A stretch of DNA of 64,000 bases from QHXM01 sp032160705 (GCA_032160705.1 JAVHVE010000073.1:248001-312000); one strand, 5' to 3'; counted from the first letter of the stretch, positions 33,890 through 42,949 are shown. A program made the numbers and translations. Notes: a model not told the origin generated them from the sequence alone.

Positions 33890-34148
33890 CATTGTCGTTC
33901 CCGTCGCCCGATTCCTGTTCACCGTCCAGATACCCTTGACGAAAATCTTCCTGCGCGGCGATTGCCTTCTCTGCTCCGGGGTCGAGAATCTTTTGCAAGC
34001 CCAGCATGCCTGCGCCCATCATCCCACGATTCTCATTCGCCCTCTTTTCAAACTCCTCAACCGTCAAAGGCTTTGCCGGACGAGTCAGGAGATAGAGCCC
34101 GCCGAAAACGAGCAACAGAATGAAAGCTAATCCTAAAAGGTCTTTCAC
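33867..34148 (-). CDS. Small membrane-anchored protein, function unknown
   Basis: A 93-residue protein with one N-terminal membrane helix (LLGLAFILLLVFGGLYLL) and a soluble helical part (TVEEFEKRANENRGMMGAGM). The last seven or so residues (KEKGKS) and the stop are read from the heptamer repeat. GTG at 34148 is preceded by GGAGG inside the end of kdsB, with a gap of three bases to the kdsB stop, so the two are probably translated together. I do not recognise a family. Confidence 0.6.
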   Translation of the reverse strand: MKDLLGLAFILLLVFGGLYLLTRPAKPLTVEEFEKRANENRGMMGAGMLGLQKILDPGAEKAIAAQEDFRQGYLDGEQESGDGNDNDKEKGKS

Positions 34149-34151
34149 GAT

Positions 34152-34952
34152 TCACGCCTCCAAAATCTTTCGCACGCGCTCCAAGTCATGTTCTGTATCA
34201 ACGCCTATCGAAGGTGATTCGGCTTCGATAACTTTGATCTGAACGCCGCGCTCCAGTGCGCGCAGTTGTTCGAGCGATTCGGCGCGCTCGAGCGTGCTTT
34301 GCGGCCAACGCGTGTATTCTAACAAAAAGCTGCGACGGTACACATAAAGCCCCGTATGCTTGCGAAAAGTTGCCAGAAGCAGCGGTTCGATTTCAAGCGC
34401 GGCCAGCAGCGTGCCGTAACGCCGCACGGCATCGCGCGGAAAAGGAATCGGCGAGCGAGAAAAATAGAGCGCGCGTCCCGCCTCATCCGTGACCACTTTG
34501 ACGACATCCGCGCTCAACACATCCGCCGCCTCCGCAATCTCCTCAGATGTCGTCACAATCTGCACCGTGATGTCTTTCAATAATTCGTCCACCGCGCGCT
34601 CAATCGTCCGAGGTGAAACGAGCGGCTCATCGCCTTGCAGGTTGACAATCACTTCTGCGTCTTCAAGTGTGGCGACAACTTCCGCCAGGCGGTCGCTGCC
34701 GCTCGCGTGATCGGCCTTAGTCATTACTGCTTCAAAACCCGCTGACAAGACAGCATCGAGAACTCTCCGGTCGTCAGTCGCACAAATCGCGCGCGCGACA
34801 TTGCGCGCGGCCAAAGCGCGTTCCAGGACGTGCAGGATCATCGGGCGTCCGGCGATTTCGAGAAGCGGTTTTCCGGGCAATCGGCTCGAAGCGTAGCGAG
34901 CGGGGATGACGGCGACGGCTGTTTGTTGGGAGGATGAAACCGTGTGACTCAC
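34152..34952 (-). CDS. kdsB: 3-deoxy-manno-octulosonate cytidylyltransferase
   Basis: A 266-residue nucleotidyltransferase that makes CMP-Kdo from Kdo and CTP for lipid A assembly. The CTP-binding motif is VAVIPARYASSRLPGKPL, with IVNLQGDEPLVSPRTI and GLYVYRRSFLLEYTRWPQS further on, all diagnostic. A longer reading to 35045 would translate heptamer repeat, so GTG 34952 is preferred, though the Shine-Dalgarno-like GGGGGAG is 15 bases upstream. Ends at the membrane-protein gene and precedes pyrG. Confidence 0.95.
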   Translation of the reverse strand: MSHTVSSSQQTAVAVIPARYASSRLPGKPLLEIAGRPMILHVLERALAARNVARAICATDDRRVLDAVLSAGFEAVMTKADHASGSDRLAEVVATLEDAEVIVNLQGDEPLVSPRTIERAVDELLKDITVQIVTTSEEIAEAADVLSADVVKVVTDEAGRALYFSRSPIPFPRDAVRRYGTLLAALEIEPLLLATFRKHTGLYVYRRSFLLEYTRWPQSTLERAESLEQLRALERGVQIKVIEAESPSIGVDTEHDLERVRKILEA

Positions 34953-34984
34953 GGGACAACAAGATAACTCCCCCGACAGAGCAA

Positions 34985-35075
34985 AGTCAAAAGTAAAAAG
35001 GTAAAAGGCAAAGGATGAGGCCGGGAACATCCCCTTCGTCTTCACTTTTTCCTTTGACCTTTTTACTTTTGACTT
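34985..35075. repeat. Palindromic AAAAGGT-family heptamer element
   Basis: Left arm AAAGTCAAAAGTAAAAAGG with TAAAAGG and CAAAGG units, right arm CCTTTGACC and TTTTTACTTTTGACTTT. The loop has GAGGCCGGGAACATCC, weakly similar to the shared core. It lies between the divergent kdsB and cysteine synthase genes. Confidence 0.88.
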
Positions 35076-35166
35076 TCTTTCCGCTCGCGGGCTACCATGC
35101 CCTTTCCCTGTTTTCCAAGTATTGGCGCTCTTTATATTCGCGGTTCTTGACGGTTAAGAAAACTTG

Positions 35167-36090
35167 ATGCCGACGGGTACGACCGAGAAAATCATTGATC
35201 TTGTTGGCAACACTCCGCTGCTCCATCTCGCGCGTTTTGCCAGACCGCCGCTCGCGGATATTTACGCCAAACTCGAATATCTCAATCCGGGCGGCAGCGT
35301 CAAAGACCGCGCAGCTTTGGGAATGATTCTCGACGCCGAAGAGCGCGGCCATTTGAAGCCCGGCTCAACCATTATCGAGCCAACCGCCGGGAATACAGGG
35401 ATCGGCTTGGCTTTGATTGGCGTCGCACGCGGCTATCGCGTCATTCTCTGCGTTCCCGAAGGCTATTCGCGTGAGAAGATGAAGATTATGGAAGCTCTCG
35501 GCGGAGAAATTGAGTATGTGACGAAAGAGCAAGGGATGCAGGGCGCAATCGAGCGGGCGCGCGAGCTTCACACAGAGATTAAAGACAGCTTCATTCCACA
35601 GCAATTTGAGAATCCTGCAAATCCTTGTTATCACGAAAAGACGACCGCGCGTGAGATTATCGAGCAGATGGAAGGGCGCATTGATGCCCTCGTCATCGGC
35701 GCAGGCACAGCCGGGACGTTCACGGGCGTGACCCGCGCCATCAAAAGAAACAACCCGGAAGTCTTCTGCGTACTGGTTGAACCTGAAGGCTCAATTCTCG
35801 GCGGCGGGCCGCCGGGATGGCACAAGGTCGAGGGCATCGGCCAGAGGCAATTCATCCCGAAGAATTGCGAGCTTGAGCTGGCCGACGAGGTGATGATGAT
35901 TACAGACAAGGAGGCTTTCAGTACCGTCCGCAAACTGGCGGCGACGGAAGGCGTGCTCGGTGGAGGCTCGTCGGGAGCAGCAGCGGCAGCGGCCTACCGC
36001 ATCGCCGAACGCATGGGAAGCGGCAAGCGCGTCGTCACACTCTTTCCCGACGGCGCAGAACGTTACATCAGCCAGGGAATCTTCGATTAG
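35167..36090 (+). CDS. PLP-dependent cysteine synthase / O-acetylserine-dependent cystathionine beta-synthase
   Basis: A 307-residue fold-type II PLP enzyme of the CysK/CysM/CBS group. The Schiff-base Lys is in PGGSVKDRAA, the phosphate-binding loop in GAGTAGTFTG and the substrate loop in EPTAGNTGIGLAL. EPTAGNTGIG and the CYHEKTTAREI block resemble the YrhA/MccA type, which works with cystathionine gamma-lyase in reverse transsulfuration; a lyase-like gene is indeed next in line. It has no C-terminal CBS regulatory domain. ATG 35167 is used (a TTG precedes it). The stop codon lies at the boundary of a heptamer hairpin. Exact substrate is inferred. Confidence 0.85.
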   Translation: MPTGTTEKIIDLVGNTPLLHLARFARPPLADIYAKLEYLNPGGSVKDRAALGMILDAEERGHLKPGSTIIEPTAGNTGIGLALIGVARGYRVILCVPEGYSREKMKIMEALGGEIEYVTKEQGMQGAIERARELHTEIKDSFIPQQFENPANPCYHEKTTAREIIEQMEGRIDALVIGAGTAGTFTGVTRAIKRNNPEVFCVLVEPEGSILGGGPPGWHKVEGIGQRQFIPKNCELELADEVMMITDKEAFSTVRKLAATEGVLGGGSSGAAAAAAYRIAERMGSGKRVVTLFPDGAERYISQGIFD

Positions 36091-36168
36091 TTTTCAGTTT
36101 CCAGTTTTCAGTTTTAAGCAACGACAAATTGCTTCTACTGAAAACTGAAAACTCAAAACTCAAAACTG
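36089..36168. repeat. Palindromic TTTTCAG heptamer element
   Basis: Left arm AGTTTTCAGTTTCCAGTTTT and CAGTTTT (36089-36115), right arm GAAAACTGAAAACTCAAAAC (36140-36167). The centre AGCAACGACAAATTGCT can pair further. It fills the gap to the cystathionine lyase-like gene and leaves no Shine-Dalgarno for it. Confidence 0.9.
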
Positions 36169-36174
36169 ATTATT

Positions 36175-37314
36175 ATGGGATTCGCAACGACAGCCAGACA
36201 TGCCGGACAGGAGGCCGACTCGGCGACGGGCTCGGTCACTGTTCCGATTTATCAAACTTCGACTTACGCGCAAGACGGGCTTGGCAAGAACAAAGGCTAC
36301 GAGTACGCGCGGACGCAGAACCCGACGAGGTCGGCGCTTGAGCGCAATATCGCCGCGCTCGAAGGCGCACGTTTCGGTTACGCTTTCGCTTCCGGGATGG
36401 CGGCCATTGATGCCACGTTGCGCCTCATCAAAGCGGGCGAGCATGTCATCGTCTCCGACAACACCTACGGCGGCACATTCCGCCTCTTCACACGCATCCT
36501 CGCGAATTACAACATTGAGTTCGACTTTGTTGACACTTCGGAGATCACCAACGTCGAAGCGGCGATTAAAGAGAACACGCGCATGGTCTTCGTCGAGACG
36601 CCGACCAATCCTGTGATGATCCTGACAGACCTTCAGGCCATCTCTGATCTGGCGCATGCGCGAGGGGCGCGGGTGGTGTGCGACAACACATTCATGTCCC
36701 CGTACCTGCAACGCCCGCTTGAATTCGGTGTTGACATCGTGGTGCATTCCACGACTAAATACCTGAACGGGCATTCGGACGGGATCGGCGGCATCGCCGT
36801 GCTCAACAACGAAGAGGATGCCAACTGGCTCGGTTTCGTGCAGAATAGCGCGGGAGCTATCCTGTCGCCGTTCGATTCGTGGCTGGTGCTGCGCGGTACG
36901 AAGACCCTGGCCTTGAGAATGGAGCAGCACGACCGTTCGGGGCGCGCGGTGGCGGCTTTCCTGGAAGAACACCCGAAGGTGCAGAAGATTTACTATCCGG
37001 GCTCGCTCTCGCATCGCCAGCATGATCTGGCGAAACGTCAGCAAAAGGGTTTCGGCGGAATGGTGGCTTTCGATGTCGGGTCATTAGAGGCTGCGCGCAC
37101 CGTGCTGGAATCTGTTAAGCTATGAACGCTTGCGGAAAGCCTCGGCGGGGTGGAAACTTTGATCTCGCATCCGGCGACGATGACGCACGCCTCTGTCCTG
37201 CCGGAAACGCGCGACCGACTCGGCATCACAGACGGCCTCGTGCGTATCTCGGTCGGCATCGAGGACACCGATGACATTATTGAAGATTTGGATCAAGCAC
37301 TAAAAAGGCTGTGA
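36175..37314 (+). pseudogene. Cystathionine gamma-lyase/synthase-like PLP gene with in-frame TGA
   Basis: The open part encodes 316 residues of a fold-type I Cys/Met-metabolism enzyme: PIYQTSTYAQ, the YARTQNPTR block, SGMAAIDATL, VFVETPTNPVM, DNTFMSPYLQRPLEFG, and the PLP Lys in STTKYLNGHSDG. After SVKL a TGA at 37123-37125 replaces a codon that is usually Cys or Phe in relatives. The same frame stays open for 62 more codons (TLAESLGGVETLISHPATM and on to DGLVRISVGIEDTDD), which is the normal C terminus. Likely a nonsense change or read error; a truncated product lacking this part would probably not be active. The true end TGA at 37312 lies in a GTGACAG repeat. Confidence 0.75.
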
Positions 37315-37387
37315 CAAGTAACAGGTGACAGGTGACAAGTAAAAACTTGTTCTAACCTGTCACCTGTCACCTGTCACCTGTCACCTG
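37309..37387. repeat. Palindromic GTGACAG heptamer element
   Basis: Left arm CTGTGACAAGTAACAGGTGA and further to 37340, right arm of CACCTGT units (37355-37387), ending four bases before the ATG of the PP2C gene. The distal stop of the preceding gene lies in the left arm. Confidence 0.92.
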
Positions 37388-37390
37388 CTT

Positions 37391-38326
37391 ATGATTATAG
37401 AGCTGCACGCGAAATCCGACGTTGGTCGTGTACGGCGTGGGAACGAAGACAACTTTCTCATCCTCGATTTGGACTCGGGGCAGGCATGGACTGGCTCGGA
37501 TGATGCGGAAATGTCCGAAAAGCTGCGTCGTTTTGAACTGGGAGAGAAAGGTGTGGTGCTGGTCGTCTCGGATGGGATGGGCGGCGCGCTGGCCGGTGAC
37601 GTGGCGAGCCGGATGGCTGTCGAAACCGTCCGCGAAATGCTCATCGGGAGTGAAGCGGAAGAACAGGAGGCCGCAGACGACGGAGAGAAAACCCTCGTTG
37701 ATTACCTGCGCCATGCCACAGTCTATGCCAATCTCGCCATTCATCACAGAAGCCAGGAAGATACGCGCTGCGCTGGGATGGGTGCGACTTTCACGGGAGC
37801 AGCCATCAAGGACGACCTGCTCGATCTGGTGCAGGTGGGCGACAGCCGCGCTTATGTGATTCGCGGTAATCAGGTCAAATTAGCCACCAAAGACCAATCC
37901 CTTGTCCAGCAACTCGTAGACGTCGGGCAGATCAGTGAAGCGGAAGCCGAAACGCACATGTTTCGCAATGTCATTCTCCAGGCGCTTGGCGCGCAGAGCG
38001 AATTGACGCCCGTCACGGGCAGACTCCGCATCCGGCGCGGCGACATCCTCCTGCTGTGCAGCGATGGACTTTCGGGGAAGCTTCGCGCGGAAGATATGCT
38101 CCGCGTTATTCAGGAAGCGGAAGGCGATTTGGCCGCAGCCTGCAACGCGCTGGTGGAAGAAGCCAACGAGCGCGGCGGCGAAGACAATATCACGGTGGTG
38201 CTGGCTCATTTTCAGGGCGATGATCTTGAGGAAGCGAATTCTGAACGAATCACCATCGAGTTGCCGCCAATGGAAGAAGATGCCACGCTCGGCGACACAG
38301 AACCGCCGACCGACCCCAGCCCGTAA
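37391..38326 (+). CDS. PP2C-family Ser/Thr protein phosphatase
   Basis: A 311-residue metal-dependent phosphatase of the PrpC/Stp1 type that removes phosphate from Ser/Thr residues. Metal-binding Asp residues and motifs are in GRVRRGNEDNFLI, VVSDGMGGALAG, LVQVGDSRAYVI, LCSDGLSGKL and GGEDNITVVLA. The C terminus is acidic and Pro-rich. It may counter the zinc-ribbon Ser/Thr kinase at 30.4-32.0 kb, though the two are not adjacent. A heptamer hairpin ends four bases upstream of the ATG. Confidence 0.93.
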   Translation: MIIELHAKSDVGRVRRGNEDNFLILDLDSGQAWTGSDDAEMSEKLRRFELGEKGVVLVVSDGMGGALAGDVASRMAVETVREMLIGSEAEEQEAADDGEKTLVDYLRHATVYANLAIHHRSQEDTRCAGMGATFTGAAIKDDLLDLVQVGDSRAYVIRGNQVKLATKDQSLVQQLVDVGQISEAEAETHMFRNVILQALGAQSELTPVTGRLRIRRGDILLLCSDGLSGKLRAEDMLRVIQEAEGDLAAACNALVEEANERGGEDNITVVLAHFQGDDLEEANSERITIELPPMEEDATLGDTEPPTDPSP

Positions 38327-38650
38327 CTTATCTCCATCAAATCTCCGGCGAAACAATTGACAACCGAGTGTGGCCGCCAGTAACATCCGGCGCGCGTCTC
38401 TAAAATTTTGGATGCCGAACCAAGAATTCTCTTTTGCCCTCTTCGTCTTTATACGACCTGGGAACCGACTTTCAGCCATCAACTTTATCAGGGCAAAATC
38501 CGGTAGCCTGGGACGTCTTGTCCCCAAGTCAAACAGCAGTTGTCATTCTCGAACGGGTTTTTCCGAAAACCCATCACCCCGGCTCGCGACGTGCTGATTA
38601 GTTCATGATTCGTTGCGCGCGAAAAAATTATGAGGAGAAAATTACAAACG
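38327..38650. other. Intergenic region of about 324 bases
   Basis: Between the PP2C gene and the next same-strand gene. I see no gene, RNA or hairpin comparable to the repeat elements. The last part holds the Shine-Dalgarno GAGGAG at 38633-38638 for the following gene. Confidence 0.5.
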
Positions 38651-39445
38651 ATGCTTCGACATTTAATGAAAAGGAAAACAATCGCTCTGGCCGCCTGTTG
38701 CATGGCGATCACCTTGCTGGCTCTTCCAGTCACGACACAAAACAGTCAGGCCGACGACCTCTCGGGTCGTGAATTGCTCAGCGTGACGCGCGTCGCGCAT
38801 GGCGGCGGCGAATACACAGGGCTTCAATATGTGACAGTGCGTGCCGAGGGCTTCGTCAATGCTGCTGCCTTCGCAGGAATCGGGGCCAACCCCCTGGGCG
38901 CGGCGGTCGAGGTCAAACTCAACGTGACGGACTATCAGGATAAATCCATGCGCCGGAGGCTGGATGTCGCTCCGGGCGCAGGACTACTCGCAGTCGGGCC
39001 GACTTACCTTGTTTACACAGGCACGGAAGGCGGCGGGATGTTCGCGGGCAACCAGTTTCGCGTGAGTGAAATTGCGGCCTCGCGCCATTGGGCTATGATG
39101 GGCTACGACACTCTCAATCGCGCCATCGAAGGCCAACTCGTGACGGCACGCCAGCGGGACGAAGGCAACGATTACGTCGTTGAAGTTAAGTTTAATAACG
39201 ACGATACCGTTCGCTACTGGATTAACAAAGGCTCTTTCCTGATTGATAAGATCGCCACACGCTACCGAAGTCAGGTGATGATTGAGGAAGACCGTAGCGA
39301 TTACCGCAAGGTGAGTTGCATGACGCTTCCCTTCCGCATCCAGACGCGCCTGCGCGGCCAGCGTCTCGCAGACCTGACCATCAACAGCTACGACCTGCAA
39401 ACGGTTGTTCCCGCCGCGCGCTTTACCATGACGGCAACGCCGTAA
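38651..39445 (+). CDS. Secreted protein, possibly LolA-like beta fold
   Basis: About 264 residues, with a signal peptide (IALAACCMAITLLALPVTTQ) from residue 10 or so. The mature part has alternating beta strands (YVTVRAEGFVNAAAFAG, YVVEVKFNNDDTVRYWINKG, FLIDKIATRYRSQVMIEEDR) and a C-terminal segment (RIQTRLRGQRLADLTINSYD) that resemble outer-membrane lipoprotein-carrier (LolA-like) folds. That assignment is tentative. ATG 38651 is preferred because GAGGAG lies 13 bases upstream; ATG 38630 overlaps that sequence. Confidence 0.62.
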   Translation: MLRHLMKRKTIALAACCMAITLLALPVTTQNSQADDLSGRELLSVTRVAHGGGEYTGLQYVTVRAEGFVNAAAFAGIGANPLGAAVEVKLNVTDYQDKSMRRRLDVAPGAGLLAVGPTYLVYTGTEGGGMFAGNQFRVSEIAASRHWAMMGYDTLNRAIEGQLVTARQRDEGNDYVVEVKFNNDDTVRYWINKGSFLIDKIATRYRSQVMIEEDRSDYRKVSCMTLPFRIQTRLRGQRLADLTINSYDLQTVVPAARFTMTATP

Positions 39446-39446
39446 A

Positions 39447-39552
39447 GCAAGGTAAAAGTAAAAAGGTAAAAGGAAAAAGGAAGGCTGAAAACCACTTTTA
39501 ATTTAATGTGGTTTCTCCTTCCTTTTACCTTTTTACTTTTACCTTTTGCCTT
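39447..39552. repeat. Palindromic AAAAGGT-family heptamer element with GGCTGAAAACC core
   Basis: Left arm GGTAAAAGTAAAAAGGTAAA and AGGAAAAAGG, right arm CCTTCCTTTTACCTTTTTAC and TTTTACCTTTTGCC. The loop AAGGCTGAAAACCACTTTTA with a GTGGTTT match is close to the loop of the element at 33778. The stop codon of the NfeD-like gene lies in the right arm. Confidence 0.92.
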
Positions 39553-40039
39553 CTTCGATCTGTCGCCAGTCAGGGCCGCCCTGCCCGATGCGGCGAACGT
39601 AGATGCTTGCACCCTGCACGCGCTCGACCGTGACACGCTCTCCGGCTTCGAGCGGCGCTTCGCCTTCGGCAGGGTAGGCCGTCCATGTCGAACCGAAAAC
39701 CTTCACTGCCCCTTCGTTGAGCGCGCCCTCGCTTGACGTGACCACTGTGCCAATTTTTCCGGGCAGCGCGTCAACGCCACTCTTCAGATCGCTGCCAGTC
39801 TTTTCGCGTGAAAAATAATTGACGAAGATTGTGCGCGAGGCGGCGGTGAGTGCAACGGAAACGAGGGCGAAGATGAGGAATTGCAGCGACAGGCTGGAGA
39901 TACCGACGAGCCCGGCGAAGGCGGCGGCGAGCGCGCCGATGCCAAACCAGAGCAGGACAAAGCCGGGCGTGAAGACCTCGGCGACAATCAGAATCACGCC
40001 GAGCACCGTCCACAGAATCCATGCCCACGAAGCATCCAT
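39539..40039 (-). CDS. NfeD-like membrane protein
   Basis: A 166-residue protein with two to three membrane helices (ILWTVLGVILIVAEVFTPGF, GIGALAAAFAGLVG, LQFLIFALVSVALTA) and a C-terminal OB-fold domain (GKIGTVVTSSEGALNEGAVK, WTAYPAEGEAPLEAGERVTV), the layout of short NfeD proteins that associate with stomatin-like membrane-quality-control proteins. No stomatin gene is adjacent. ATG 40039 lies three bases after the proline dehydrogenase stop, so the two are probably co-transcribed. Stop codon from the repeat. Confidence 0.85.
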   Translation of the reverse strand: MDASWAWILWTVLGVILIVAEVFTPGFVLLWFGIGALAAAFAGLVGISSLSLQFLIFALVSVALTAASRTIFVNYFSREKTGSDLKSGVDALPGKIGTVVTSSEGALNEGAVKVFGSTWTAYPAEGEAPLEAGERVTVERVQGASIYVRRIGQGGPDWRQIEEGKR

Positions 40040-40042
40040 CGT

Positions 40043-40963
40043 CTATCCTTTGAACATATTCTTCAAGACGAACCAGATGTTCGCCGGGCGCTCCGCCAGC
40101 CGCCGCATGAAATAAGGATACCAGTGCTTTCCGTATGGCACATAGACGCGCATGTTGTAGCCGTCACGAGCAAGCTGAACCTGAAGGTCGCGGCGGACTC
40201 CGTAAAGCATCTGAAACTCGAAAGCCTCTTTGCCTATTCCCTCGCGCGTGGCATGCTCGATGGTCGCTTCAATCATTTTCGGATCGTGCGTGGCGATACC
40301 GTGATAGACGCCCGAAGAGAGCAGCCGCTTCATCACGCGGACGTAGTTTTCGTCCGTGTCCTTCTTGTCGGCAAACGCGACTTCGGGCGGCTCGTTGTAA
40401 GCGCCTTTGCAGATGCGTATGCGCGCCGGAATCTTCAAGATGTCCTCGACATCATCGTAGGTGCGGCGCAGGTAGGATTGCAAGACGATGCCGACATCGT
40501 TTAAGCCAAATTCGGCGCGCAGCCGCTTGAAAATGTCTATCGTCACCTGCGTGACGTGCGACGCTTCCATGTCTACGCGAACGAAGTTGCCGCGCCGGGC
40601 AGCGTCTTCGACGATGCGCCGCGCGTTTTTGTAAGCGAGTTCGGGGTCAATCTCCAGGCCGAATTGTGTGAGCTTGATGGAGACATTCGAGCGAATACCC
40701 GTGTCGTCAATGCGGGAGAGAATTTGTAAATACTCGCTAACCTCTTCTTCTGTTTCGGAGGCTGCCGCGACCGATTCATTGAGGTGGTCGAAGGAAGCGG
40801 TACATCCTTTGGCGTTAATCTCTCGGATCGCAGCGATGGCTTCCTCGATGTCTTCGCCCGCGACAAAGCGGGTCGTCATCTTCTTGAAAAAGCGAAAGCG
40901 CGTTGCGAAATCCTTCAAACCCTCGCGGCGGGATAAATAGAGCAGCGCGTTTCTCGTTACCAT
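40043..40963 (-). CDS. putA: Proline dehydrogenase
   Basis: A 306-residue FAD TIM-barrel enzyme that oxidises proline to pyrroline-5-carboxylate, of the short single-function type. Recognisable blocks are SIKLTQFGLEID, FVRVDMEASHVTQVTI, GIVLQSYLRRTYDDVE, RIRICKGAYNEP and VYVPYGKHWYPYFMRRL near the C terminus. It is first in a two-gene unit with the NfeD-like gene. The ATG has no Shine-Dalgarno: the repeat edge CTGCTTTT precedes it directly. Confidence 0.93.
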   Translation of the reverse strand: MVTRNALLYLSRREGLKDFATRFRFFKKMTTRFVAGEDIEEAIAAIREINAKGCTASFDHLNESVAAASETEEEVSEYLQILSRIDDTGIRSNVSIKLTQFGLEIDPELAYKNARRIVEDAARRGNFVRVDMEASHVTQVTIDIFKRLRAEFGLNDVGIVLQSYLRRTYDDVEDILKIPARIRICKGAYNEPPEVAFADKKDTDENYVRVMKRLLSSGVYHGIATHDPKMIEATIEHATREGIGKEAFEFQMLYGVRRDLQVQLARDGYNMRVYVPYGKHWYPYFMRRLAERPANIWFVLKNMFKG

Positions 40964-41112
<149 letters not shown>

Positions 41113-41117
<5 letters not shown>

Positions 41118-41694
41118 TTCCTTCCATTGTGTTCAGCCCAATTTCCTTCTGTAGAGGGCGCAGGGCATCAATCACGAAACGGATGTGATCGTCCATCTCC
41201 ACGCCGAGTTCCAAGACGCCCTGACGGATGTCGTCGCGGTTGACGGTGCGCGCGAACGCTTTATCCTTTAATTTCTTTTTGACGGAAGAGACTTCCAGAT
41301 CGTCCAGGCTGCGCGACGGGCGCACGAGCGCGCAGGCGACTAAAAACCCGCACAGCTCATCGGTCGCAAAGAGGGCGCGCGCCATCTGTGTGTCGCGCGG
41401 AACGCCCGTGTACGTCGCGTGCCCCATAATCGCGCGGATGATGCGATCAGGATAGCCGCGCCCGCACATGATCGTTGCTCCCTTAAAAGGATGCTCTTCT
41501 GCGGTCGGGAACATCTCGTAATCGAAATCATGCAGCAATCCCGTAATTCCCCACTCGTCCACGTCCGCATCCGCCTCGCCATAGCGCAAGGCTGACGCGC
41601 GCATCGCTGCCTCGACAGCCAGCGCATGTTTACGCAGGCTGTCACCTTTCGTGTACTCGCACAACAATTCCCAGGCGTCTTTTCTATCAGGCAT
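41113..41694 (-). CDS. HD-domain hydrolase-like protein
   Basis: A 193-residue HD-superfamily protein. The His of the first metal site is in SLRKHALAVEAAMR, the HD pair in GLLHDFDYEMFP, and a further His in AIMGHATYTG. This is the layout of small stand-alone HD proteins with predicted phosphohydrolase activity; substrate unknown. The leader reads GACTCCTGCTTTACCTT then ATG, identical to the leader of the histidine kinase at 18411, and lacks a Shine-Dalgarno. The stop TGA is in a repeat arm. Confidence 0.83.
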
Positions 41695-41696
41695 AA

Positions 41697-41800
41697 GGTA
41701 AAGCAGGAGTCAGAAGACAGAAGTCAGGAGAAAAGAATATCTGTGAATGTGGCTCTCCGCCTTATCCATTCTGACTCCTGTCTCCTGTCTCCTGTCTTCT
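41697..41800. repeat. Palindromic CAGGAGT-family element with GGCTCTCCGCC loop
   Basis: Left arm GTAAAGCAGGAGTCAGAAGA and on, right arm ATTCTGACTCCTGTCTCC and on. The loop, read on the minus strand, contains GGCGGAGAGCCAC then ATTCACAGAT and TTCTTTT, matching the loop at 18330-18360. Situated between the HD gene and the acyl-CoA dehydrogenase gene. Confidence 0.92.
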
Positions 41801-41803
41801 TAT

Positions 41804-42949
41804 TCAGCCTTTCAGTATTTCCCTTGAGATGACGATTCGTTGAATCTCGCTCGTTCCTTCGTAGATGGTTGTGACGCGGGCGTCACGGTACATGCGCTCG
41901 ACCGCGTAGTCGCGCGAGTAGCCGTTGCCGCCGTGAATCTGGACGGCGTCGGCGCAGACGCGGTTGGCAGTTTCCGAGGCGAAGAGTTTCGCCATCGCGG
42001 CGTAGAATCCAGCCTGTTTGTTTCCGGCATCTTTCATGCTTGCGGCGCGCAGCGTGAGCAGGCGCGAGGCATCGGTTTCGGTTGCCATGTTAGCGAGCTT
42101 GAATTGAATCGCCTGAAACTCTGCGATGGGCTGGCCGAACGCCTGTCGCTCCTTCGCATACTTCGTCGCCTCGTCAAGCGCGCCCTGAGCAATTCCGGTC
42201 GAGAGCGCGCCGATGCCGATGCGCCCGTTGTCCAGACTGTTGAATGCCACTCGCTTCCCGTTGCCTTCGCCGCCCAGAATGTTGGCGGCGGGCACGCGCA
42301 CGTCCACAAAACTCATCTCGGCAGTCTGCGAAGCGCGCTGTCCCATCTTGTGCTCGATTGAGGAAACGGTTAATCCCGGAGTATCGCCTTCGACGATGAA
42401 CGCAGTGACCTTGCTCTTATCCTCGTCGCGCCCAGTCACGGCCATCACGATGTAGGTCTGAGCCTCGCCGCCGCTCGTCACCCAGGATTTCGTGCCGTTG
42501 ATGATATAAGAATCGCCATCGCGCACGGCGCGCGTGCGTAAGTTGGTGGCGTCCGATCCGGCCTGCGGCTCTGAGAGACAGAATGCTCCGAGAGTTTCGC
42601 CGCGCGCCAGCGGGACAAGATATTTGCGCTTCTGTTCTTCAGTGCCGAAGCTCAAGATGGGATAGCAGCAAACGGAGTTTGTGACCCCGACGATCACGCA
42701 AACGGAAGCATCCGCCCGCGCAATCTCTTCGAGCGCGACAGCGTAAGCGACCGCGTCGAATCCTGCGCCGCCCCACTCTTCCGGGATAATCATTCCCATC
42801 AGTCCAAGCTCTGCCAGTCCCTTTAACTGCTCGCGCGGAAAACGCGACTGCTCATCGTATTCGTGCGCGCGCGGCGCAATCTCGCCCGCGACGAACTCTC
42901 TTACGGAAGCCTGCACCATTCGCTGTTCTTCTGTCAGTTCAAAATCCAC
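41804..42949 (-). CDS. Acyl-CoA dehydrogenase
   Basis: A 381-residue FAD enzyme for alpha,beta-dehydrogenation of acyl-CoA in beta-oxidation. It begins MDFELTEEQRMVQASVREFV, with GAFCLSEPQAGSDATNLRT, INGTKSWVTSGG, the quinone/ETF region and IQFKLANMATE, and ends with the catalytic-base Glu in TIYEGTSEIQRIVI. It most resembles short- and medium-chain acyl-CoA dehydrogenases. No electron-transfer flavoprotein gene is adjacent. The downstream gap of three bases leads to a heptamer hairpin. Confidence 0.94.
   Translation of the reverse strand: MDFELTEEQRMVQASVREFVAGEIAPRAHEYDEQSRFPREQLKGLAELGLMGMIIPEEWGGAGFDAVAYAVALEEIARADASVCVIVGVTNSVCCYPILSFGTEEQKRKYLVPLARGETLGAFCLSEPQAGSDATNLRTRAVRDGDSYIINGTKSWVTSGGEAQTYIVMAVTGRDEDKSKVTAFIVEGDTPGLTVSSIEHKMGQRASQTAEMSFVDVRVPAANILGGEGNGKRVAFNSLDNGRIGIGALSTGIAQGALDEATKYAKERQAFGQPIAEFQAIQFKLANMATETDASRLLTLRAASMKDAGNKQAGFYAAMAKLFASETANRVCADAVQIHGGNGYSRDYAVERMYRDARVTTIYEGTSEIQRIVISREILKG

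Noticed and set aside
34953..35045. N-terminal extension of kdsB (and likewise pgk to 12254, dacB to 17321)
   Set aside because: The extra residues translate repeat or non-conserved DNA; the family start is the internal codon.
36160..37044. A 294-codon open frame on the minus strand, opposite the cystathionine lyase-like gene
   Set aside because: It is the shadow of the well-supported plus-strand gene; its translation is arginine-rich without any recognisable motif.
37123..37125. Selenocysteine codon in the cystathionine lyase-like gene
   Set aside because: The residue is not catalytic in this family, no clear SECIS-like hairpin with the usual spacing is visible downstream, and no selenoprotein machinery gene is in the window. 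A nonsense change or sequence error is simpler.
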